From: Paracoccus sediminilitoris | Lineage (GTDB): Bacteria; Pseudomonadota; Alphaproteobacteria; Rhodobacterales; Rhodobacteraceae | Reading direction: 5' to 3' | Length of the DNA stretch: 64,000 nt | Assembly (NCBI RefSeq): GCF_003259195.1 | Contig: NZ_QJPK01000001.1 | Span: 558,001 to 622,000, forward strand | Position numbers and translations under genes: made by a program | Notes under the pieces: model-generated | What the model was told of the DNA's origin: nothing | Databases searched by the model: none | Seen by the model: the letters and a program-made list of their open reading frames with translations, nothing else | In this document: piece by piece, positions 24,595-33,405 of the stretch | How the letters are laid out: every line of letters starts with the position of its first letter | Position numbering within the stretch: the stretch's first letter is position 1

Positions 24595-25251
24595 ATGGGC
24601 AAGGTCAGTCGCAGCTTCGTCGTCATCGGCCTGGGCGCCTTCGGCAGCGTCGTCGCCGCCGAGCTGGCGCGTTTCGGCAACCAGGTGCTGGGCATCGACA
24701 AGGATCCGCGCCGCGTCGCGGCCTTGGCCGAACAGCTGCCCGCATCCATCATCCTGGACGCCACCGACGAAGGCGCGCTGCGCGAGGCGGGGGTGGACCG
24801 CTATGACGTGGGCCTCGTCTCGATCGGCAACGACCTTGAAAGCAACGTGATCGCGGCCATGAACCTGCGGCTGGTCGGCGTCGGCCATATCTGGGCCAAG
24901 GCCGACAGCCGCACCCATCACCGGATCCTGTCCAAGATCGGCGCCGACCGCGTCATCCTGCCGGGATTGGAGATGGGCCGCCACACCGCACAGATGCTGA
25001 ACAACCCGGCGGTGCAGGATTACGTCAGCCTTGGCAACGGGTTTTCGGTCGTGAACCTGATGATCCCCCAGCGGCTGGCGGGCCGCAAGCTGTCGGAACT
25101 GCAGGCGGGGCCGGGCGTGCAGATGCTGGGAATGATGCGCGGCACCGAATATCGCTGCGTACGCGACGACGACCCCGTGCTGCAGGCCAATGACCGCCTG
25201 CTGCTGCTGGGCAAGCGCGTCGATCTGACCAATTTCGGCGACCGGCTGTGA
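24595..25251 (+). CDS. Potassium uptake regulatory subunit, TrkA/KtrA-type
   Basis: Cytoplasmic RCK protein that gates the partner K+ channel-like transporter in response to nucleotides. It is 218 aa with one RCK_N and one RCK_C domain, the KtrA size (TrkA has two of each). The Rossmann motif is VIGLGAFGSVVAAEL near the N-terminus, with the ribose-binding acid in GIDKDPRRV. RCK_C covers about residues 138-218 (RKLSELQAGPGVQMLG). ATG 24595 follows ACGAGGG; the frame extends 20 codons upstream without support. Its stop overlaps the partner's GTG start by 4 bp (GTGA). Confidence 0.92.
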   Translation: MGKVSRSFVVIGLGAFGSVVAAELARFGNQVLGIDKDPRRVAALAEQLPASIILDATDEGALREAGVDRYDVGLVSIGNDLESNVIAAMNLRLVGVGHIWAKADSRTHHRILSKIGADRVILPGLEMGRHTAQMLNNPAVQDYVSLGNGFSVVNLMIPQRLAGRKLSELQAGPGVQMLGMMRGTEYRCVRDDDPVLQANDRLLLLGKRVDLTNFGDRL

Positions 25252-26600
25252 AACGTCCCCGCGCGCCCCAGCGTGCGCTGCGGCGCTGGCTGTCCCGCAC
25301 GCCGCCCCCCGCGGTTCTGGCGGTGGGCTATCTGGCGCTGATCGGGCTGGGCGGGTTCCTGCTGATGCTGCCGCCGATGGCACGGGCCCCGATCACGCTG
25401 ATGGATGCGCTGTTCACCTCGACCTCGGCGGTGACGGTGACGGGACTTGCGGTGGTGGACACGGAACTGACCTTCACCTTCTGGGGCGAGCTGGTCATCA
25501 TCTTCCTGGTCCAGCTGGGCGGGCTGGGCCTGATGACCTTCGCGGTCCTGCTGTGGTCGATGCTGGGCCTGCCGATGGGCATCACCCAAGGCAACTATCT
25601 GCGCGAAGACCTGAACCAGACATCCTACACGCGGCTGTCGCGGCTGGTCTGGGTCATCCTGCGCATCGTGATCATGGCCGAGGTGGCGGGCGCCATGCTG
25701 CTGTCGCTGTCCTTCATGCCCAATCACGGGCTGGCCGCAGGGCTTTGGCATGCGATCTTCCATTCGGTCTCGGCGTTCAACAATGCCGGCTTCTCGACCT
25801 TTTCGGCCGGGCTGACGGATTACGCGGTTGACCCGATGGTGAACACGGTCGTGCCCGCCTTGTTCATCGCCGGCGGCATCGGCTATGTCGTCATCGCCGA
25901 CATCTGGCAAAAGCCGGTCTGGCGCGGCTGGTCGCTGCACACGCGGATGATGATGATCGGGACGGCGGTGCTGATCGTCGGCGGCGTGGCAATGACGGCT
26001 TTCCTGGAATGGAACAACCCGCGTACCCTGGGGCAGTTCGACAATGCAGGCGCGCGCCTGACGGTCGCCTGGTTTCAGGGCGTGACGACGCGAACGGCCG
26101 GTTTCAATTCGACCGATATCGGCGGGCTGCATGATTCGACATCGCTGATGTACATGATCCTGATGATCATCGGGGGCGGTCCGACATCGACGGCGGGCGG
26201 GCTGAAGGTGACGACCATCTTCGTGATGCTGCTGGCCGCGGTGGCCTTCCTGCGCCGCCGGACCGAGGTGACGGCCTTTGGCCGTTCCATCCCCCTGGGC
26301 GACGTCCTGAAGGTGATGGCGCTGATGACCATCGCATCCGGCGTCATCCTGACGGCGATCTTCACCCTGATGATCAGCCATGACGGCGAATTCATCGATA
26401 TCGCCTTCGAGGTGTCCTCCGCCTTCGGCACCACCGGCCTGTCGCGTGGCTATACCGCGCAGCTGTCGGATTTCGGGCGTCTGGTCATCATGGTGGTGAT
26501 GTTCCTGGGCCGTGTCGGGCCGCTGACCCTGGGTTTCTTCCTGGCGACGCGCACGACGCCACGGGTGCGCTATCCCGCCGGTCAGGTTCACCTTGGCTGA
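25248..26600 (+). CDS. Potassium uptake transporter membrane subunit, TrkH/KtrB-type
   Basis: Inner-membrane K+ transporter of the Trk/Ktr/HKT superfamily, 450 aa, built from four M1-P-M2 repeats. The selectivity-filter loops are visible in order: TSAVTVTGLAVVDT, SAFNNAGFSTFSAG, TTRTAGFNSTDIGG and SSAFGTTGLSRGY. Each contains the filter glycine. A TAGG gate-like segment (GGGPTSTAGGLKVT) lies in the third repeat. It starts at GTG 25248, overlapping the RCK gene's stop, so the two subunits are translationally coupled. hisB follows after 45 bp on the same strand. Confidence 0.93.
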   Translation: MKRPRAPQRALRRWLSRTPPPAVLAVGYLALIGLGGFLLMLPPMARAPITLMDALFTSTSAVTVTGLAVVDTELTFTFWGELVIIFLVQLGGLGLMTFAVLLWSMLGLPMGITQGNYLREDLNQTSYTRLSRLVWVILRIVIMAEVAGAMLLSLSFMPNHGLAAGLWHAIFHSVSAFNNAGFSTFSAGLTDYAVDPMVNTVVPALFIAGGIGYVVIADIWQKPVWRGWSLHTRMMMIGTAVLIVGGVAMTAFLEWNNPRTLGQFDNAGARLTVAWFQGVTTRTAGFNSTDIGGLHDSTSLMYMILMIIGGGPTSTAGGLKVTTIFVMLLAAVAFLRRRTEVTAFGRSIPLGDVLKVMALMTIASGVILTAIFTLMISHDGEFIDIAFEVSSAFGTTGLSRGYTAQLSDFGRLVIMVVMFLGRVGPLTLGFFLATRTTPRVRYPAGQVHLG

Positions 26601-26645
26601 CCCGCCCGCAGGGCCTATAAGGCCCGCGCGAAGAAAGGACATCCC

Positions 26646-27233
26646 ATGCGCCAGGCGACCATCACCCGCAAGACCTCGGAAACCAGCATCGAGGTGACGC
26701 TGAACCTCGACGGCACCGGGGTCTATGACAACCGGACCGGCGTGGGCTTCTTCGATCACATGCTGGACCAGCTGTCGCGCCATTCGCTAATCGACATGAC
26801 CATCCGCGCGGATGGCGACCTGCATATCGACGACCACCACACGGTCGAGGATACGGGCATCGCCATCGGCCAGGCCCTGGTCGCGGCATTGGGCGACAAG
26901 AAGGGCATCCGCCGGTACGGCAGCTTCCTGCTGGCCATGGACGATTCGCTGGTCCGCGCGGCGCTGGACCTGTCGGCCCGTCCCTTCCTTGTCTGGAACG
27001 TCGATTTCCCGTCGGAAAAGATCGGCAGTTTTGACACCGAACTGGTGCGCGAATTCTTCCAGGCACTATCCACGCATGGCGGCATCACGCTGCATGTCGA
27101 CCGCCTGCACGGGCTGAACAGCCACCACATCGCCGAGGCCGCCTTCAAGGCCGTCGCCCGCGCGCTGCGCGAGGCAGTCGAGCCCGATCCGCGCATGGCG
27201 GGCGTGCTGCCCTCGACCAAGGGGGCGCTGTGA
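26646..27233 (+). CDS. hisB: Imidazoleglycerol-phosphate dehydratase
   Basis: Dehydrates imidazole glycerol phosphate to imidazole acetol phosphate, the sixth step of histidine synthesis. It is 195 aa, a monofunctional HisB without the phosphatase domain of E. coli. The duplicated metal-binding motifs are present: [20 protein letters not shown] and [13 protein letters not shown]. The Shine-Dalgarno AAAGGA lies 6 nt before the ATG. A short palindrome (GGGCCT-ATA-AGGCCC, 26611-26625) separates it from the K+ transporter gene. It is coupled to hisH by a TGATG overlap. Confidence 0.96.
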   Translation: MRQATITRKTSETSIEVTLNLDGTGVYDNRTGVGFFDHMLDQLSRHSLIDMTIRADGDLHIDDHHTVEDTGIAIGQALVAALGDKKGIRRYGSFLLAMDDSLVRAALDLSARPFLVWNVDFPSEKIGSFDTELVREFFQALSTHGGITLHVDRLHGLNSHHIAEAAFKAVARALREAVEPDPRMAGVLPSTKGAL

Positions 27234-27862
27234 TGCGGGTCGCGCTGGTCGATTACGACAGCGGCAACCTGCATTCGGCCGAAAAGGCGTTCCAGCTGAT
27301 GGGCCGCGACGCGGGCGCGGATGTCGTCGTGACCTCGGACCCCGAGGTCGCCGCCCGCGCCGACCGCATCGTGCTGCCCGGCGACGGCGCCTTCCCCGCC
27401 TGCCGCACCGCCCTGGGCGAGGTCGACGGCATGGCCGAGGCGATCCAGGACGCGGTGATCACCCGCGGCGTGCCCTTCATGGGCATCTGCGTCGGCATGC
27501 AGATGCTGGCCACCACCGGGCATGAATACCGCGAAACCCCCGGCCTGGACTGGATCGGCGGAGAGATCCGCGCCATTGCCGCCCCCGGCCTCAAGGTTCC
27601 GCATATGGGCTGGAACGACCTGGTCATCGACCACCCCCACCCCGTGCTGGAGGGAATTTCCACCGGCGATCACGCGTATTTCGTCCACAGCTGGCAGTTT
27701 CAGGTGACCGACCCCGCGCATCTGCTGGCGCATGTCGAATACGGCGGACCGGTGACGGCGGTGGTCGGGCGCGACAACATCATCGGCACCCAGTTCCACC
27801 CCGAAAAATCGCAGCAGATCGGTCTGCGGCTGATCGCCAATTTCCTGCGCTGGAACCCCTGA
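27233..27862 (+). CDS. hisH: Imidazole glycerol phosphate synthase glutaminase subunit
   Basis: Class I glutamine amidotransferase that supplies ammonia to HisF for IGP and AICAR formation. It is 209 aa. The nucleophile Cys lies in GICVGMQML and the His-Glu pair in QFHPEKSQ. The oxyanion-strand region LPGDGAFPAC is typical of HisH. ATG 27233 shares its A with the hisB stop; a GTG one codon earlier (27230) is possible. In many alphaproteobacteria hisA and hisF follow, but here the next gene is on the opposite strand after a hairpin-rich 79 bp. HisF must therefore come from elsewhere. Confidence 0.96.
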   Translation: MRVALVDYDSGNLHSAEKAFQLMGRDAGADVVVTSDPEVAARADRIVLPGDGAFPACRTALGEVDGMAEAIQDAVITRGVPFMGICVGMQMLATTGHEYRETPGLDWIGGEIRAIAAPGLKVPHMGWNDLVIDHPHPVLEGISTGDHAYFVHSWQFQVTDPAHLLAHVEYGGPVTAVVGRDNIIGTQFHPEKSQQIGLRLIANFLRWNP

Positions 27863-27879
27863 AGGGCTTCTTCTTTGAC

Positions 27880-27931
27880 GCAAATACCTTTGGGGGAATC
27901 CGGCATCAGCCGGATGGGGGCGGAAGCCCCC
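27880..27931. repeat. Double-hairpin intergenic element
   Basis: After CGCAAATACCTTTGGGGG come two stacked hairpins: ATCCGGC (27898-27904) with GCCGGAT (27909-27915), then GGGGGC (27916-27921) with GCCCCC (27926-27931). The layout resembles short dispersed intergenic repeats seen in Rhodobacteraceae. No second copy was noticed in this window. It could also end transcription of hisBH. Confidence 0.45.
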
Positions 27932-27941
27932 GCCCCTGCCC

Positions 27942-28847
27942 TCAGCCGCCGACGTAAATTGCGTAAAGCGCCGCGATCCGCGCCGTCACCGGTCCCCCGA
28001 CACCGCCGCGCATGTCGCGCCCGTCGATGCTGGCCACCGGCGTGATGCCCCCCAGGGTGCCGGTGACAAAGGCTTCATCCGCAGCATAGGCCTGGGCCAG
28101 GGTAAAGTTTCCCTCGCGCAGGACGCCGCCCGCCTGGCGCCACAGCCGCATTACCGTTGCCCGCGTGATGCCGTTGAAGCAACAGGCACCGTCCGACGTC
28201 CACAGCTCCTCTCCGCGCACGATGAAGAAATTGGTCGAATTGCAGCTGGCGACAAAGCCGCGGTCGTCCAGCATCAAGGCCTCGTCGGCGCCCATGCCGA
28301 TCGCCTGGTTCAGCGCCTGAATGAAGTTCAGCCGGCTGTGCGAATTCAGGCGCAGGTCGAACACATCCGGCGTCGAACAGCGGATGGCCGATGTCATCAG
28401 CCGCAGCCCCCGCGCCTTGAGCGCCGCGTTGGGCTGTTTCCATTCGGCCAGGATCACCACCGTTGCGCCGCCGACCGTGAAACGGGGGTCCTGGTTGATG
28501 GTCGTCTTGACCCCGCGCGTGACCATCAGGCGGATATGGACGCCATCCTCCATCCCGTTGGCGGCCAGCAGGTCCATGATGCACGCGGTCAGCGCCGTGC
28601 GGTCCATGCCGATATCCAGACCGATGGCATTCGCCCCTTCATAAAGCCGGTCCAGATGCGCGTCTTGTGACAGGATACGCCCACGGACCAGGCGCAACCC
28701 CTCCCAGACGCCGTCGCCCAAGCCAAAGCCCGCATCGAAGATCGACACCACCGCCCGGTCGCGCGGCACCAGCTGGCCGTTCACATGGACAAGAACCCGG
28801 TCGTTGCGGTCGTCATGGGCATAGCTTTGGGCGCTGGCATTGGACAT
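27942..28847 (-). CDS. Class IV aminotransferase-fold protein (D-amino-acid/branched-chain aminotransferase-like)
   Basis: Fold-type IV PLP-dependent enzyme homologue, 301 aa. Family landmarks: FDAGFGLGDGVWEGLRLVRG (about 35-54), DGVHIRLMVTRGVKTT and GADEALMLDDRGFVASCNST. SD GGAGG precedes ATG 28847 at 7 nt. At the site where the PLP-binding lysine is expected, the segment reads RLNSHSRLNFIQA with no lysine. The only nearby lysines lie earlier, in VTRGVKTT and EWKQPNAALK. The protein may be an inactive or repurposed member, or use another residue. It is convergent with hisBH and divergent from the adenine deaminase gene. Confidence 0.8.
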   Translation of the reverse strand: MSNASAQSYAHDDRNDRVLVHVNGQLVPRDRAVVSIFDAGFGLGDGVWEGLRLVRGRILSQDAHLDRLYEGANAIGLDIGMDRTALTACIMDLLAANGMEDGVHIRLMVTRGVKTTINQDPRFTVGGATVVILAEWKQPNAALKARGLRLMTSAIRCSTPDVFDLRLNSHSRLNFIQALNQAIGMGADEALMLDDRGFVASCNSTNFFIVRGEELWTSDGACCFNGITRATVMRLWRQAGGVLREGNFTLAQAYAADEAFVTGTLGGITPVASIDGRDMRGGVGGPVTARIAALYAIYVGG

Positions 28848-28965
28848 CGGAACCTCCTGCTTTTGTCCGGGCAGGCAATCACGCGGTCCGCCCAAGGGCA
28901 AGCGGGTCTGGACGCGCCCCCCGCTTTGCTGTCATGTGGCGCACCAAAAATGATCGGAGCGGCAG

Positions 28966-30663
28966 ATGGACGAACTGGAACGGCGTATCGCACAGGCACG
29001 GGGCGACATGCCCGCAGATCTGGTCCTGCGTGGCGGTCAGGTCTTCGACCTGGTGACCGGCGCGATGATCGGCGGCGATGTGGCGATCTGCGGCGACCGG
29101 ATCGTGGGGATCGGCGCCAGCTATGACGCCCCACGCGTCATCGACGTCACCGGCCTGACGCTGGTGCCGGGTTTCATCGACACGCATCTGCATGTCGAAA
29201 GCAGCCTGGTGACCCCTTTCGAATTCGACCGCTGCGTCACCCCCCGCGGCGTCACCACCGCCATCTGCGACCCGCACGAGATCGCCAATGTCATCGGCCT
29301 GGACGGCATCCGGTATTTCCAGGCCGCATCGGAGCATCTGCTGATGGATCTGCGGGTGCAGCTGTCGTCCTGCGTGCCATCGACCGACATGGAAACCTCG
29401 GGCGCGGAAATTCTGGCCGATGACATCGCCAGCGTCATGGGCCACCCCTCGGCCATCGGGCTGGCCGAGTTCATGAATTACCCCGGCGTCATCCACCGCG
29501 ATCCGGCGGCCATGGCCAAGCTGCGGCTGTTCGCGGGCGGTCATATCGACGGTCACTGTCCGCAGCTGTCGGGCCGCGACCTGAACGCCTATGTCGCCGC
29601 CGGCATCCGCACCGAACACGAAGCTACTACCGCCGACGAAGCGCTGGAGAAGCTGCGCAAGGGCATGCGGGTCCTGATCCGCGAAGGCTCGGTCAGCAAG
29701 GATCTGGACGCGCTGCAGCCCATCCTGACGCCCGCCACCAGCGCCTATCTGTGCCTGTGCACCGATGACCGCAATCCGCTGGATATCGGCGAACACGGGC
29801 ATCTGGACTACATGATCCGCCGCCTGATCGCGCTTGGGACCGAACCACTGGCCGCCTATCGCGCCGCCAGCCTCTCCGCCGCCGAGGCTTTCGGTCTCAA
29901 GGATCGCGGGCTGATCGCGCCGGGCCTGCGCGCCGATATCGTCGCCATCGACGGCCTTGAGGGGTGCAACGCCCAGCTTGTCCTGACCGGCGGACGCGTC
30001 GTCGATGATGCCGCCTTCGCCGCACGCGGCCATGTCGCCCCGGTCGCGCGGCAGTCGGTCAAGGCCCCGAAGGTCGCCGCGCAGGATTTCCGCTATACCG
30101 GCAACCGCAGCGAAACGCCGGTGATCGGCATCCTCGAAGGCAAGATCATCACCGAGCATCTGACGATCGATATCACGCCCGAAGATGGCGACAAGCGCCC
30201 TGATCCGGCACGCGACCTGATGCGGATCGCGGTGATCGAACGGCACGGCAAGAACGGCAATATCGCCACGGGCTTCGTCCAAGGGTTCGGGATCGCGCGG
30301 GGGGCCATCGCCTCGACCGTCTGCCATGATCATCACAACATCGCGGTGGTGGGCGCCGATTACGCCAACATGGCGCTGGCCGCCAATCGCCTGTCCGAAA
30401 TCGAGGGCGGCTTCGTTGTCGCCCTGGACGGCCGGATCATCGCCGAACTGCCCCTGCCCGTCGCCGGCCTGATGAGCCTTGATCCCTTCGAGGATGTCCG
30501 CGACCGCCTGGTCATCCTGCGCGACGCGGCCCGCGACCTGGGCGTCACGCTGGAGGAACCCTTCCTGCAACTGGCCTTCCTGGCCCTGCCGGTGATCCCC
30601 GCCCTGAAGATCACCGATCGCGGCATGGTCGATGTCGCAAAATTCGAGATCATCGCCCGCTGA
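28966..30663 (+). CDS. ade: Adenine deaminase
   Basis: Amidohydrolase-superfamily enzyme that deaminates adenine to hypoxanthine in purine salvage; 565 aa, normal for bacterial Ade. The metal-binding HxH is [12 protein letters not shown] (His74, His76). Further conserved segments include [39 protein letters not shown] and, near the end, the family-specific [18 protein letters not shown] lies 7 nt before ATG. Its stop codon directly abuts the cmk stop on the other strand (30663/30664). Confidence 0.95.
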   Translation: MDELERRIAQARGDMPADLVLRGGQVFDLVTGAMIGGDVAICGDRIVGIGASYDAPRVIDVTGLTLVPGFIDTHLHVESSLVTPFEFDRCVTPRGVTTAICDPHEIANVIGLDGIRYFQAASEHLLMDLRVQLSSCVPSTDMETSGAEILADDIASVMGHPSAIGLAEFMNYPGVIHRDPAAMAKLRLFAGGHIDGHCPQLSGRDLNAYVAAGIRTEHEATTADEALEKLRKGMRVLIREGSVSKDLDALQPILTPATSAYLCLCTDDRNPLDIGEHGHLDYMIRRLIALGTEPLAAYRAASLSAAEAFGLKDRGLIAPGLRADIVAIDGLEGCNAQLVLTGGRVVDDAAFAARGHVAPVARQSVKAPKVAAQDFRYTGNRSETPVIGILEGKIITEHLTIDITPEDGDKRPDPARDLMRIAVIERHGKNGNIATGFVQGFGIARGAIASTVCHDHHNIAVVGADYANMALAANRLSEIEGGFVVALDGRIIAELPLPVAGLMSLDPFEDVRDRLVILRDAARDLGVTLEEPFLQLAFLALPVIPALKITDRGMVDVAKFEIIAR

Positions 30664-31245
30664 TCAGCGGGCCTTGCGCACCGTTTCGATGGCAAGGGCG
30701 ATCGCCTGATCAACGCTGAGGGTGCTGGTGTCCAGCACCACCGCGTCATCGGCGGGGCGCAGCGGCGCCGCGGCACGTTCGCTGTCGCGGCGGTCGCGTT
30801 CCTGCAGCTGGACCAGCATCTCGGCCGGATCGGCGCCCAGTTCCGCCGCCCGCCGTTCCGCCCGCACCCGGTCCGAGGCGACGACGTAAAGCTTCACCTG
30901 CGCATGCGGGCAAATCACCGTGCCGATGTCGCGCCCGTCCAGCACCGCGCCCGGTTCCTGCGCCGCGAAACGGTGCTGAAAATCGACCAGGGCCGCCCGC
31001 ACTTCGGGGATGGCAGCGATGCGGCTGGCGGCCTGCCCCGCCTCGGCGCTGCGCAGGCCGGAACCGGTCAGGTCATCGGCGCACAGGCTTTGCGCCGCCA
31101 GCACGGGGTCGCCGCCCTTGGCGCCCGTGGCACGATACAAAAGCCCGGTGTCCAGATGGTGAAAGCCGAAATGCGCCGAAAGCGCCCGCGCGATCGTCCC
31201 CTTTCCCGAAGCTGCAGGTCCGTCAATGGCGATGATGAAGGGCAT
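30664..31245 (-). CDS. cmk: Cytidylate kinase
   Basis: Phosphorylates CMP and dCMP to the diphosphates; cytoplasmic, 193 aa. The P-loop is [16 protein letters not shown] near the N-terminus. The NMP-binding region includes [30 protein letters not shown] and the lid-like [10 protein letters not shown]. The protein is somewhat shorter than E. coli Cmk (227 aa). Start 31245 ([10 protein letters not shown]) is where homology begins; the frame is open 28 codons upstream without a ribosome-binding site. It is tail-to-tail with ade and divergent from the LuxR-type gene. Confidence 0.93.
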   Translation of the reverse strand: MPFIIAIDGPAASGKGTIARALSAHFGFHHLDTGLLYRATGAKGGDPVLAAQSLCADDLTGSGLRSAEAGQAASRIAAIPEVRAALVDFQHRFAAQEPGAVLDGRDIGTVICPHAQVKLYVVASDRVRAERRAAELGADPAEMLVQLQERDRRDSERAAAPLRPADDAVVLDTSTLSVDQAIALAIETVRKAR

Positions 31246-31427
31246 GGCGGTCGTTCCGGTCTGGCATGAATGGGATTGGCCAACCCTTTGCACATCCGAC
31301 CCCGAAAGGTCCAGCACCCGCTGCCCCACCCCGCCATGCGATGGAACATTACCGATTAACTGTCAGGATATATCAAGTATTCGAACCAGATTTTACTTGG
31401 AATGGGCATTCAAATGATTTCAGATTA

Positions 31428-31448
31428 ATTGCATAAGTGTTTTGCAAT
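31428..31448. promoter_or_regulatory. Inverted repeat just upstream of the luxR-type start
   Basis: ATTGCA (31428-31433), 9-nt spacer, TGCAAT (31443-31448): a perfect 6-bp dyad ending 10 nt before ATG 31459. It lies in an AT-rich stretch (about 31345-31460) unlike the GC-rich surroundings. It could be an autoregulatory operator or a hairpin masking the ribosome-binding region. No Shine-Dalgarno is apparent between it and the ATG. Confidence 0.45.
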
Positions 31449-31458
31449 ATCGGTTTTC

Positions 31459-32217
31459 ATGAAAGATTTTATCAGCGCCATCGTCGACAGTCCAGATGTG
31501 GCCGGGGTTCGCGATGTATTCCTGCAGGCGACACGGGATGCAGGCTTTGATCACGCCGTCTATGCAGGACGTTTTTCACTCAGTCTGCCGCCTTCGATCA
31601 TGCGCGGCATTCCCATCACCTTCAACAATCTGACGGCGGATCTGCTGGCCCAAAGCAAGAGCCTCTATGGGGTCAATCGCGATGCCTGGGTCGAATGGGT
31701 CCTGGAAAACGACGGAGAGATCACCGCGGCCGAGTTGATCGCCCGCGTCGGACCTGAGGGTTCTCCCTCGCTGGCGATGGGCGCCCGCAACGGGCTGCAC
31801 GCGGTCAAGCTGCTGAGCCTGCGCAAGATCGTCCTGCACAGCGTGGGCGCGGTCATGCTGATCCCCGGCAAGGATCGGACCGAGGATGACCTGGCGCAGC
31901 TCTGGTCGGAAAAGGCGGATGACATGTGGCTTCTGGCGCGCATGGCCCATATGCGCATCGCCACCCTGCCCCGCGAACATGCCGCGACCAACCTGACGCC
32001 CCGCCAGCGCGAGGTTCTGGGCTGGCGATCAGCCGGCAAGACCGTCAACGAGATCGGCACCATCCTTGGCATCACCGCCGCCACGGTCGAAAAGCACATG
32101 CGGCTGGCCCGCGAGGCGCTTGGCGTGGACACCACCCCTCAGGCCGTGCTGAAAGCCCATGTGACCGACCAGCTGTTCCACCCGACCTATCATCCGCTGA
32201 CCCTGCACCTGCCTTAG
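31459..32217 (+). CDS. LuxR-family transcriptional regulator, orphan
   Basis: A 252-aa regulator with a C-terminal LuxR/FixJ-type helix-turn-helix at about residues 179-225 (LTPRQREVLGWRSAGKTVNE, ITAATVEKHMRLAREAL). The N-terminal 160 residues have the size and layout of an autoinducer-binding domain. However, the Trp/Tyr/Asp pattern that contacts acyl-homoserine lactones is not recognisable, so the ligand may differ or be absent. There is no luxI-type synthase in the window. ATG 31459 is preferred; an in-frame TTG at 31429 falls in the upstream dyad. A short tail follows the HTH (HVTDQLFHPTYHPLTLHLP). Targets are unknown. Confidence 0.85.
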   Translation: MKDFISAIVDSPDVAGVRDVFLQATRDAGFDHAVYAGRFSLSLPPSIMRGIPITFNNLTADLLAQSKSLYGVNRDAWVEWVLENDGEITAAELIARVGPEGSPSLAMGARNGLHAVKLLSLRKIVLHSVGAVMLIPGKDRTEDDLAQLWSEKADDMWLLARMAHMRIATLPREHAATNLTPRQREVLGWRSAGKTVNEIGTILGITAATVEKHMRLAREALGVDTTPQAVLKAHVTDQLFHPTYHPLTLHLP

Positions 32218-32269
32218 TGCAGTAAGGGTTTCCACCGTTTCACATTGCGCAAATTTCAGGTCACATCAC

Positions 32270-32343
32270 CCTGTTCCGTGAGTGGTGGCACCTTTGTGCC
32301 AGGAACAGGCGGCGTTCGACCTGGTTGCCTTGGTCGACGCCGC
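32270..32343. other. Structured non-coding stretch with two consecutive hairpins
   Basis: Hairpin 1: CCTGTTCC (32270-32277) with GGAACAGG (32302-32309), enclosing GGCAC (32287-32291) with GTGCC (32296-32300). Hairpin 2: GCGGCGTTCGACC (32309-32321) with GGTCGACGCCGC (32332-32343). GTGGTGGCA (32282-32290) can alternatively pair with TGCCACCAC (32370-32378), which would disrupt hairpin 1. No credible coding frame with a ribosome-binding site lies in 32218-32394, and no T-run follows either stem. It could be a small RNA, an attenuator, or a remnant of a mobile element end. Confidence 0.45.
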
Positions 32344-32394
32344 TCCAGAAACTCGGGCGCGACGATCCATGCCACCACCGATATCGCAATGACA

Positions 32395-32420
32395 AATGCC
32401 GGCCCCAAGGGACCGGCATT
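32395..32420 (-). terminator. Terminator of rpsB-tsf
   Basis: AATGCCGG (32395-32402) pairs with CCGGCATT (32413-32420). On the minus strand it is followed by TGTCATTG. It lies about 25 bp after the tsf stop. The T-tract is weak. Confidence 0.6.
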
Positions 32421-32444
32421 CGTGTTTCAAGCAAAAAGCGGGGA

Positions 32445-33323
32445 TCAGGCGCCGCTGAGGGTCTTGGCGACCTCGGCTGCGAAATCCTCTTCCTTCTTCT
32501 CGATGCCTTCGCCGACGGCGACTCGGGCAAAGCCGGTGATCGTCGCGCCGGCTTCCTTGGCAGCTTCCGCCACGGTCAGGTCCGGGTTGATGACGAATTT
32601 CTGGCCGGTCAGCGTGACCTCTTCGAAGAACTTCTTCATGCGGCCTTCGATCATCTTCTCGATGACGGCCTCGGGCTTGCCGGATTCGCGTGCCTGCTCG
32701 GTCAGGACCTGCTTCTCACGCTCGACTAGGGCCTGGTCCAGATCGGCTTCACCCAGCGAAGCGGGCGAGGTTGCCGCGATGTGCATCGCGATCTGGCGAC
32801 CGATCTCGTCGTTGCCGCCTTCCAGGCCGACCAGCACGCCGATCTTGCCCATGCCATCGGCGACGGCGTTATGGACGTAATGCACGACGCGGGGGGCGGT
32901 GACGACGACCATGCGGCGCAGGGTCATGTTCTCGCCGATCTTGGCGATCGCGTCGGTCAGGACTTCGGAAACCGGCTTGCCGTCGATCTTCTCGTCCTGC
33001 AGCGCCTCGACCGTGTCGACGTTCAACGCGGCTTCGGCGATCTTGCGGACCATCGCCTGGAATTCTTCGTTCTTGCCGACGAAATCGGTTTCCGAGTTCA
33101 CCTCGACGGCGACGCCCTTGCCATCCTTGACGGCGACGGCGACCAGGCCCTCGGCGGCAACGCGGCCCGATTTCTTGGCAGCCTTGGCCAGACCCTTGGT
33201 GCGCAGCCAGTCGATCGACGCCTGCATGTCGCCGTCGTTCTCGGTCAGCGCCTTCTTGGCGTCCATCATGCCTGCGCCCGTGGTTTCGCGCAGCTCCTTC
33301 ACCATCGCAGCGGTGATTGCCAT
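32445..33323 (-). CDS. tsf: Elongation factor Ts
   Basis: Guanine-nucleotide exchange factor that regenerates EF-Tu-GTP during translation. It is 292 aa. The N-terminal UBA-like module ([20 protein letters not shown]) and the [10 protein letters not shown] signature that contacts EF-Tu are present. The two dimerisation subdomains and a C-terminal [11 protein letters not shown] module follow. Start 33323 is chosen because AAGGAG lies at correct spacing; an ATG two codons upstream touches the Shine-Dalgarno itself. It is second in the rpsB-tsf operon, 82 bp after rpsB, and ends in a hairpin. Confidence 0.97.
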   Translation of the reverse strand: MAITAAMVKELRETTGAGMMDAKKALTENDGDMQASIDWLRTKGLAKAAKKSGRVAAEGLVAVAVKDGKGVAVEVNSETDFVGKNEEFQAMVRKIAEAALNVDTVEALQDEKIDGKPVSEVLTDAIAKIGENMTLRRMVVVTAPRVVHYVHNAVADGMGKIGVLVGLEGGNDEIGRQIAMHIAATSPASLGEADLDQALVEREKQVLTEQARESGKPEAVIEKMIEGRMKKFFEEVTLTGQKFVINPDLTVAEAAKEAGATITGFARVAVGEGIEKKEEDFAAEVAKTLSGA

Positions 33324-33405
33324 GTTCATCTCCTTGTGATCAACGCGTCAGGCGGGGCATATCCCCGCCTGACAACAATTCCATGAAATCGCGGATCCCT
33401 GCGGA

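Noticed and set aside
32281..32300. Sigma54 promoter-like TGGCAC near 32286
   Set aside because: The spacing to the downstream TGC is one base short of the -24/-12 consensus, and the motif is better explained by the hairpin stem.
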